Shown here piece after piece: positions 1 through 5,779 of a stretch of DNA of 9,621 nucleotides. How positions within the stretch are numbered: position 1 is the first letter of the stretch; each line of letters opens with the position of its first letter. This DNA comes from Pseudomonadota bacterium (GTDB lineage Bacteria > Desulfobacterota > Desulfobulbia > Desulfobulbales > Desulfobulbaceae). The notes below the pieces were generated by a model. It searched no databases. It was not told the origin of the DNA and saw only the letters and a program-made list of their open reading frames with translations. A program made the translations under genes and the position numbers. Location: positions 1-9,621 of the forward strand of contig WRKE01000258.1 of NCBI GenBank assembly GCA_009778235.1, read 5' to 3'.

Positions 1-147
1 ATGCTGACCGGCCATGCGTCGATGGAATTCGGCCTCAAGGGGATGCAGCTCGGGGCCTTCGATTACGTCATGAAGCCGGCGCCGCTCAACGAACTGCTTG
101 ACACCATCAGTCAGGCCTACAACAAAAAACGCGGCATAGCCCTCTGA
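1..147 (+). CDS. Response regulator receiver domain, C-terminal fragment (cut by window edge)
   Basis: The first 48 codons form the end of a CheY-like receiver domain. The stretch MLTGHAS matches the beta-4 strand with its conserved Thr. LGAFDYVMKPA is the beta-5 segment with the conserved Lys-Pro, and a final amphipathic helix follows (NELLDTISQAYNKKRG). The downstream receiver at 2057-2473 has the same blocks (IMLTGNTS, MGTFDYLMKPI), so the ATG at base 1 is an internal Met and the true start lies left of the window. The protein ends about 20 residues after the KP motif, so there is no C-terminal DNA-binding or enzymatic domain; whether anything precedes the receiver cannot be seen. It precedes a sensor kinase by 112 bases and may serve that kinase or one further upstream. 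Confidence 0.9.
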   Translation: MLTGHASMEFGLKGMQLGAFDYVMKPAPLNELLDTISQAYNKKRGIAL

Positions 148-259
148 CATCCGCGCCCGCACGGCAATGGATGCCCGACGGGCAGTGCTCGCCCGGATGG
201 CCGCAGCCGGTGCCCGAGCCAAGGCGTCATTGCTCCGTGACTGATGAGGCTTAAACCCT

Positions 260-2047
260 ATGAGAGTCTGGGATACCAGTCATCTGCTCAACGATGTACC
301 GACTCATAAGCAGGCCGCCGAACATGTTTACGACCCTGCCGACAGTCAGGCCAATCTTCAGCGGATCAGATTCCATTTCAAGCAGCTCCAGACTCGCCTG
401 ATCCTCGGCCTGGTCCTGGGGTTTCTTTTGCCCAACGCCCTGCTTTCCGCCTATTTTCACTTTCAGTTCACCCATACCCTGAAGGAAAGCGCCAAACTCA
501 ACCTGGCGGCGGTGGCGGAAAGCCAGAAAAACACCATCGACCTGTACCTCCAAGAGCGAGTGGTCAATCTCTACAACCTGTTCCATAACAAGGAGTTCTC
601 GCTCAATCCTGCCCAGGAGCAGATGGAGACCTTGCTGGCCACTCTGAAAAATTTCAACGATGGCTTTGTCGACATCGGCTTTTTCGATCCCAAGGGTGTC
701 CAGATCGCCTACGCCGGTCCCTACCACTCGTTGCTCGGCCTGGACTACAGCCATGAGCCTTGGTACAGCACTCTGCTGGAGGACCACCGGAATTATCTGA
801 TCAGTGATATTTATTTGGGATTCCGCAAAATACCCCACTTCACCATCGCCATTAAACAGGTGTTCGACAAGCAAACCTACGTGATGCGCGCCTCGCTTGA
901 TCCAGATAAATTCTATATTTTCCTGCGGGCCATCAGCCAGGGCAAGGAGGTGGAATCCACCCTGATCAACCACCAGGGGATCTATCAGGTGGTCGATCCC
1001 GGTCGCAGCCAGTTCCCCAATCGCAGCGACTATATTCCTCCGTCGGACTCACCGGCCGGGGTGGAGGAATTCGAACGAGCCGGTCAAAATATCCTGATGG
1101 CCTATACCTCGATCAAGGAAACCCCCTGGATCCTGATGGCCATGCAGCCGGTTGCCGTGGCCCAGGCCGGCATGGCCAAGGCCAGGCTGGTGTTGACCAT
1201 CAGCCTGGTCTTCATCAGCCTGCTGATCTCGATCATGATCTATTTCACCATCAAGCACTTGGTCGATCGATCCCGGCGCATGGCCGAGAAAGGCCATCAG
1301 CTCCAGGAGATGCTGGCCCACGCCTCCAAGCTGGCCTCCATTGGCGAGCTGGCTGCCGGCGTAGCCCACGAGATCAACAACCCCCTGGCGATCATCATGG
1401 CCACCAGCGGCGTCATCCGCGACATGCTCAATCCGGAATTCGAGCTCGACCACAGCCCGGAGGCCATCTACAAGGAGTTGTCGGTGATTGACACCGCCGC
1501 CAACCGGGCCAAAGGCATCACCCGCAAGCTGCAGGACATGGGCAAGAGCCGGGTGCCCAGCGTGGTGGAATGCGATGTCAACACCCTGCTCTCCGAAGTG
1601 GTGACCCGCCTGAAGCAGGTAGAATTCAAGCCCAAACATATCGAGCTCACCAACGAGCTGGCTGCCGATCTACCGCACCTTTTCGCCGAACCCGAACCGC
1701 TCCGCCAGGTGTTTGCCAATATCCTGATCAACGCCTGCGACGCCATCGCCGACAAGGGAACGATCAGCATCACCACCGAGGCCAAGGAGGGCATGGTCCT
1801 GGTGACCATCGCCGACAGCGGCAAGGGCATTCCGCCCGAGAATCTGCAAAGGATCTTCAACCCGTTCTTCACCACCAAGGGCGGTGGCCGGGGCACCGGT
1901 CTGGGCCTGAGCATAGCGGCGAGCATTGTTAAGTACTTGGGCGGCACGATTAAGGTGAACTCCATTCCGGGGACAGGCAGTTCGTTCTCCATCCTGCTCC
2001 CCATCAACGAACAAGCGCAAATAACGATTAAACATCACAACAAGTAA
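260..2047 (+). CDS. Membrane sensor histidine kinase with periplasmic Cache-like sensor domain
   Basis: This 595-aa inner-membrane kinase has a hydrophobic segment at about 47-67 and a second at about 310-329, enclosing a periplasmic sensor of about 240 residues. The sensor carries YAGPY (151-155) and GFRKIPHF (187-194), which I read as a double-Cache type; the second kinase in this window has the same motifs. The cytoplasmic part is a standard HisKA plus HATPase core: H-box GVAHEINNPLA with phospho-acceptor His370, N-box LINACDAI with Asn491, G1 DSGKG (519-523), and G2 GRGTGLGL (543-550). I see no HAMP or PAS domain. It should autophosphorylate on ATP binding and pass phosphate to a receiver, most simply the one encoded 9 bases downstream. 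The start is supported by a GAGG at 246-249, 10 bases before the ATG, and by the lack of a closer alternative start. The cytoplasmic N-terminal tail of about 46 residues is longer than in the second kinase. The ligand is unknown; Cache domains often bind small organic acids or amino acids. Confidence 0.95.
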   Translation: MRVWDTSHLLNDVPTHKQAAEHVYDPADSQANLQRIRFHFKQLQTRLILGLVLGFLLPNALLSAYFHFQFTHTLKESAKLNLAAVAESQKNTIDLYLQERVVNLYNLFHNKEFSLNPAQEQMETLLATLKNFNDGFVDIGFFDPKGVQIAYAGPYHSLLGLDYSHEPWYSTLLEDHRNYLISDIYLGFRKIPHFTIAIKQVFDKQTYVMRASLDPDKFYIFLRAISQGKEVESTLINHQGIYQVVDPGRSQFPNRSDYIPPSDSPAGVEEFERAGQNILMAYTSIKETPWILMAMQPVAVAQAGMAKARLVLTISLVFISLLISIMIYFTIKHLVDRSRRMAEKGHQLQEMLAHASKLASIGELAAGVAHEINNPLAIIMATSGVIRDMLNPEFELDHSPEAIYKELSVIDTAANRAKGITRKLQDMGKSRVPSVVECDVNTLLSEVVTRLKQVEFKPKHIELTNELAADLPHLFAEPEPLRQVFANILINACDAIADKGTISITTEAKEGMVLVTIADSGKGIPPENLQRIFNPFFTTKGGGRGTGLGLSIAASIVKYLGGTIKVNSIPGTGSSFSILLPINEQAQITIKHHNK

Positions 2048-2056
2048 ACGCTGGCC

Positions 2057-2473
2057 ATGGACAAAAAACAACGAGAATTCAAGGTATTACTGGTTGATGA
2101 CGAAGATGTTTTCCGCGAGGCCACGGCCCGCCAGTTAGCGGTGCGGGGTTTTGTCGTGCTCACCGCCAACAGCGGTGAGGCGGCAGTCGAAGTTGTCAAC
2201 AACGATCCGCCGGAAGTGGTGGTGCTCGATCAACAGATGCCAGGAATGCACGGCTCCGACACCTTCATCGCCATCAAGCAGATCAACCCGCTGATCGAGG
2301 TGATCATGCTCACCGGCAACACCAGCGTGGACAACGCCATTGAGCTGATGCAGATGGGTACCTTCGATTACCTGATGAAGCCGATCAATATCGACGATCT
2401 CCTCTATAAGATTGAGGACGCCTACACCCGGAAAAAACTCAACGAAAAGCAGCAACGGGAAGCGGGACAATGA
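2057..2473 (+). CDS. Single-domain response regulator (CheY-like)
   Basis: This 138-aa protein is a stand-alone receiver. The acidic pair Asp14-Asp15 lies in LLVDDED, the phospho-acceptor is Asp58 (VVVLDQQMPG), the switch Thr is Thr86 (IMLTGNTS), and the conserved Lys is Lys108 (YLMKPI). After the last receiver helix only a short charged tail remains (KKLNEKQQREAGQ), so there is no DNA-binding, GGDEF, HD-GYP or other output domain. Output must therefore come from protein-protein contact or phosphorelay. It starts 9 bases after the kinase stop with no clear ribosome binding site, which suggests translational coupling to the kinase. It ends 49 bases before the first PEP-synthase-like gene, so the three probably share a transcript. 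A partner in that downstream enzyme is a reasonable inference but is not shown by the sequence. Confidence 0.95.
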   Translation: MDKKQREFKVLLVDDEDVFREATARQLAVRGFVVLTANSGEAAVEVVNNDPPEVVVLDQQMPGMHGSDTFIAIKQINPLIEVIMLTGNTSVDNAIELMQMGTFDYLMKPINIDDLLYKIEDAYTRKKLNEKQQREAGQ

Positions 2474-2522
2474 CCCTCGCCTGCCATATGCCTTCCACCG
2501 CCACTGCTGACAAGGGCGATTC

Positions 2523-5132
2523 ATGCTGAGAAAACTGGCCGCATTCTCCAAGAAATTCTTCTTTTTCAACCAGGAAGGACACGATCCCGTCCTGGAATCC
2601 GAAGAGATGGAAGCCCTGCGGCTGACCTTCAAATCCCGCTATCACAGCTTCAAGCTGCTGCTTACCGCCAACAGCAGGATTTTGGAGGGCATGGGCGAGA
2701 TCGAGCGGGCCCTGCAGGGCAACGAATCCTTCAGCATGTCGTTCGTGCAGACGAACTGCACCGCGATCTCGGTCAATGTGTTCCGAATGATCAACGACAT
2801 GGAGAACATCGCCCCGGGAAAATACCCCGCGCTGAAAGACAGCTTTGTCGCCATCAAGAAGCAGATCGACACCCTGCTCGGTACCCGGAAGACCGTCACC
2901 GACCACCGGCTGGTCATCCCCCTGGATGCGATCAACAGTGACATGACCGACCTGGTCGGCGGCAAGATGGCCAACCTGGGCGACGTCAAAAACAAATTGC
3001 AGATGAACGTGCCCGCCGGGTTCGGGATTACCGCCGCGGCCCACGAATTGTTCATGCAGGCCAACGGCCTCCAGCGGGAGATCGACCGCCTTTTCCAGGT
3101 GGCCGGATCCGACGAGGACCGCAACCTCGACCTGGTCAGTTCCCAGATCCGCCAGTTGATCATGGCCGCCGAGGTACCCGAACCCATCTATCTGGCGGTG
3201 GTCGAGGCCTATTCCGCCATGAAGGAGGCCAACCCCGGCCAGGAAATCAAGATGGCGGTCCGGAGCAGCGCCTTTGGCGAGGATGCGGAAAACAGCTCCT
3301 TTGCGGGTCAGTACCGCAGTGAGCTGAACGTCGCCTTCTCGCAGTTCTTCTACTATTACAAACAGGTCATCGCCTCCAAATACAGCGTCCAGGCCATTAC
3401 CTACAAGCTCAGCCGCGGCTTCCGCGACGAGGACATCGCCATGTGCGTGGGCTGCCTGACCATGGTCGACGCCATTGCCGGCGGAGTGATCTATACCCGC
3501 AACCCCCTTGATTCAAAGGACGACGCCATCTACATCAACTCCACCTGGGGTCTGCCCAAGGCGGTGGTCGACGGCAACGATCTGTGCGACCTGTTCGTGG
3601 TCCGCCGCAACGAAGAGCTGACCATCCTCAAACGGGAGGTCCAGCCCAAGGAATATCATGTCATCTGCCTGGAAAGCGAGGGTTGCATCCGCACTGCGAC
3701 CGACGGCGAGATGGCCAACCAGCCGTCGCTTTCCGACGAGCAAATCCGCGAACTGGCCGACCACGCCATCCGCATTGAGCAATACTATGAAACGCCCCAG
3801 GATATCGAGTGGGCCATTGATGGGGATGGCAAGATCTTCATCCTCCAGTCGCGTCCCCTGCAGCAGATGGAGGCGGTCCTGCCCGGACCGGAACTGGACC
3901 TCAAACGCTTTGAGGCCTCGCTGATCGTCGAGGGTGGCATCAATGCAAGCCCCGGTGTGGCCTGCGGCAAGGTGTTCAAGGTGGTCAAGAAGGTGGACAT
4001 TCTCCAGTTTCCCGCAGGGGCGGTCCTGGTGGTGGAGCAGGCCCTGCCCACCTGGGCGCCATTGGTGGCCAGGGCGTCGGCGATGGTCTCCGAACAGGGC
4101 GGATTTGCCGGCCACCTGGCCAACGTGGCCCGGGAGTTCGGCATCCCCGCTGTCTTCGGTGTCAAGGGCGCCATGGCCAAGATGAACAACGGCGACGCGG
4201 TCACTGTGGCGGCCGATCTCGGCCAAGTCTATCTGGGCAACATCGGTCCCTTGCTTGAGTGGACCCGTCCGGAGCCCAAGCTGATGATGGGCAGCCCGGT
4301 GTACGAATCACTCAAAGAGGTCAGCCGGCACATTATCCCTCTGCACCTGCTCGACCCGGAATCAATGGAGTTTGTACCGCAGAACTGCCGGACCTTTCAC
4401 GACATCACCCGCTTTATCCACGAAAAGTCGGTGGTCGAGATGTTCAACTTCGGCAAAGACCACAGCTTTTCAGAACGGTCCAGCAAACAGCTCCATTACC
4501 GGGTCCCGATGAACTGGTGGATTCTCAATCTCGATGACGGCTTCACCCATGAGATCCATGGCAAATACGTCAAGCTGGAAGAGATTGCCTCGATCCCCAT
4601 GCTGGCCTTCTGGGAGGGGTTTGCCGCCATCCCTTGGGATGGCCCCCCGGCCCTGGACGGCAAGGGCATGACCTCGATCATGTTCCGCTCGACCATGAAC
4701 ACCGCCCTGGTGTCCGGGGTGAAATCCAAGTATGCTGACCGCAACTACTTTATGATATCAAAGAATTACAGTACGTTGAGCTCGCGGCTTGGCTACCATT
4801 TTTCCACCATGGAGGCCATGGTCAGCGAACGGTCCAGCGAAAATTACCTTGGTTTCAAATTCAAGGGCGGCGCGGCCGATTTCGAGCGTTGCCTGGGTCG
4901 GGTCCATTTCATCCGCGAGATTCTGGAACACTACGGCTTCCGAGCCATGGTCAACGGCGACAACTTGAATGCCCGCATCGAAGGGCACGATATGGAATAC
5001 ATGATCGGCCGGCTCAAGATCCTGGGCTATCTGACCCTGCATACCCGCCAGCTCGACATGATCATGGGCAACAGTGCGCTGGTCACCTATTATATGAACA
5101 AGCTCACCAAGGACATCGACACCCTGCTGTGA
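2523..5132 (+). CDS. PEP-synthase-like phosphohistidine protein with unassigned C-terminal domain (paralog 1)
   Basis: This cytoplasmic protein has 869 residues. Residues 1-130 look mainly helical and match nothing I recognise. Residues about 140-445 are a PPDK_N-like ATP-grasp domain: VGGKMANLG (145-153), VRSSAFGED (246-254), YTRNP (324-328), DIEW (427-430) and LQSRP (441-445). Residues about 470-575 are the mobile phosphohistidine domain, with GGFAGHLANVAREFG centred on His531. In pyruvate phosphate dikinase and PEP synthase, ATP phosphorylates this His. Here the residue two before it is Ala529, not the usual Thr. Residues about 586-869 should hold the PEP/pyruvate-binding barrel, but I see none of its motifs. 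Instead this part shares blocks with the second paralog, including KGGAAD (781-786) and TRQLDM (841-846). A full PEP synthase activity is therefore doubtful; transfer of phosphate to another substrate, or a regulatory role, is more likely. AAGGG at 2512-2516 supports the start. Confidence 0.88.
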   Translation: MLRKLAAFSKKFFFFNQEGHDPVLESEEMEALRLTFKSRYHSFKLLLTANSRILEGMGEIERALQGNESFSMSFVQTNCTAISVNVFRMINDMENIAPGKYPALKDSFVAIKKQIDTLLGTRKTVTDHRLVIPLDAINSDMTDLVGGKMANLGDVKNKLQMNVPAGFGITAAAHELFMQANGLQREIDRLFQVAGSDEDRNLDLVSSQIRQLIMAAEVPEPIYLAVVEAYSAMKEANPGQEIKMAVRSSAFGEDAENSSFAGQYRSELNVAFSQFFYYYKQVIASKYSVQAITYKLSRGFRDEDIAMCVGCLTMVDAIAGGVIYTRNPLDSKDDAIYINSTWGLPKAVVDGNDLCDLFVVRRNEELTILKREVQPKEYHVICLESEGCIRTATDGEMANQPSLSDEQIRELADHAIRIEQYYETPQDIEWAIDGDGKIFILQSRPLQQMEAVLPGPELDLKRFEASLIVEGGINASPGVACGKVFKVVKKVDILQFPAGAVLVVEQALPTWAPLVARASAMVSEQGGFAGHLANVAREFGIPAVFGVKGAMAKMNNGDAVTVAADLGQVYLGNIGPLLEWTRPEPKLMMGSPVYESLKEVSRHIIPLHLLDPESMEFVPQNCRTFHDITRFIHEKSVVEMFNFGKDHSFSERSSKQLHYRVPMNWWILNLDDGFTHEIHGKYVKLEEIASIPMLAFWEGFAAIPWDGPPALDGKGMTSIMFRSTMNTALVSGVKSKYADRNYFMISKNYSTLSSRLGYHFSTMEAMVSERSSENYLGFKFKGGAADFERCLGRVHFIREILEHYGFRAMVNGDNLNARIEGHDMEYMIGRLKILGYLTLHTRQLDMIMGNSALVTYYMNKLTKDIDTLL

Positions 5133-5144
5133 GTTGAGGCGATG

Positions 5145-5172
5145 TCCGGCGGCAAAATTAAAAAACGCCGGA
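5145..5172 (+). other. Intergenic inverted repeat (possible RNA hairpin)
   Basis: TCCGGCG (5145-5151) is exactly complementary to CGCCGGA (5166-5172), and two G-T pairs could extend the stem outward. The 14-base loop is A-rich. No T-run follows, so it does not look like an intrinsic terminator. It lies between the first PEP-synthase-like gene and the Cache gene and could be a processing or stability element, or chance in GC-rich DNA. Confidence 0.3.
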
Positions 5173-5191
5173 TGGCGGGGTGAGGCCGGCC

Positions 5192-5197
5192 AAGGGG
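5192..5197 (+). promoter_or_regulatory. Ribosome binding site that fixes the Cache protein start
   Basis: AAGGGG lies 5 bases before the ATG at 5203. This strong site, and the signal peptide that begins at that ATG, place translation start there rather than at the in-frame TTG at 5134. Confidence 0.7.
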
Positions 5198-5202
5198 ACA
5201 AC

Positions 5203-5580
5203 ATGAGACAGACCATAGGGTTGCTGGCCGTGATGCTCTGGTGCCTGCTGCCGGCCCCACCCGGCCTGGCCACGGACAAAATGATAATCCAGAAGAACGT
5301 CGACGAGGTGGTGGTAGCCATCAACGGCGGCAAGGCGGCCACCGGTTACGGAGCCAACGCCTATACCCCCTATGTCTTTATCATGGCACCGAACGGCAAG
5401 TTGATTGTCCACCCCAACCTGGCCAAGGAGTATCTCCAGGAAAAGGCCGCGTCCATCCATGAGGCGCTGCTTAAGGCAACCCCGGAGGGGGTCTGGGTAA
5501 GCTATTTCTGGAAAGGAGCGGAAAAAGAAACCTATGTCCGTAAGACCGACACCAACCTGATTGTGGGCAGCGGCCTGTGA
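5203..5580 (+). CDS. Small secreted single-Cache-domain protein
   Basis: This is a 125-aa protein. Residues 1-23 are a signal peptide with a hydrophobic core (IGLLAVMLWCLL) and a likely signal peptidase I site after PGLA, giving a mature periplasmic protein of about 102 residues. The mature part reads as a single Cache domain: YVFIMAPNGKLIVHPN (57-72) is the typical strand-turn-strand with 'HP', GVWVSYFWKG (96-105) is the next strand pair, and YVRK...NLIVGSG (111-124) closes the sheet. There is no membrane anchor after the signal peptide and no kinase or methyl-accepting domain, so it cannot signal across the membrane alone. It may bind a ligand and present it to one of the flanking Cache-containing kinases, or act as a periplasmic binding component. 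It lies 70 bases after the first PEP-synthase-like gene and 199 bases before the second. The family call is firm; the role is inference. Confidence 0.85.
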   Translation: MRQTIGLLAVMLWCLLPAPPGLATDKMIIQKNVDEVVVAINGGKAATGYGANAYTPYVFIMAPNGKLIVHPNLAKEYLQEKAASIHEALLKATPEGVWVSYFWKGAEKETYVRKTDTNLIVGSGL

Positions 5581-5779
5581 GCGCCGCATAAAAGGACCGG
5601 GAAAAAGTTCGGCCACAGCCTGACGGGATCTGGCCGCCCTTGCCCCGCGATCAACGCCCGGCGATGCCGTTGCCGCCAGAGAAGGGTTAATACGCCGCCA
5701 CCGACACTTTCCGGACGACTTAAGGCGGACGATCCTCACGGATCTCCGGCCGGATCGACCTCAGCCGCAGGAAGACGCC

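Noticed and set aside
172..184. TGCCCGACGGGCA palindrome upstream of the first kinase, as terminator or operator
   Set aside because: The stem is very short and no T-run follows; likely chance in GC-rich DNA. I see no other clear signal in 148-259.
2523..2912. N-terminal helical region as an HPt phosphotransfer domain
   Set aside because: An HPt needs a conserved His. The His near residue 39 of paralog 1 is Ala in paralog 2, and I see no other His shared by the two N-terminal regions.
2523..5132. Calling the gene ppsA (PEP synthase) or ppdK
   Set aside because: The ATP-grasp and His domains fit, but the C-terminal third shows no PEP/pyruvate-binding barrel motifs, and the N-terminal extension is foreign to PpsA. 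The same applies to 5780-8395.
5134..5202. Upstream TTG start for the Cache protein, adding 23 residues
   Set aside because: It would bury the signal peptide behind a charged leader, runs through the inverted repeat at 5145-5172, and has no good ribosome site. The ATG at 5203 has AAGGGG before it.
5581..5779. Possible promoter, small RNA or terminator in the longest intergenic gap
   Set aside because: There is only a weak 6-bp inverted repeat (5610-5615 with 5631-5636) and three GATC sites near 5731-5756. No promoter boxes, T-run or supported reading frame could be made out.
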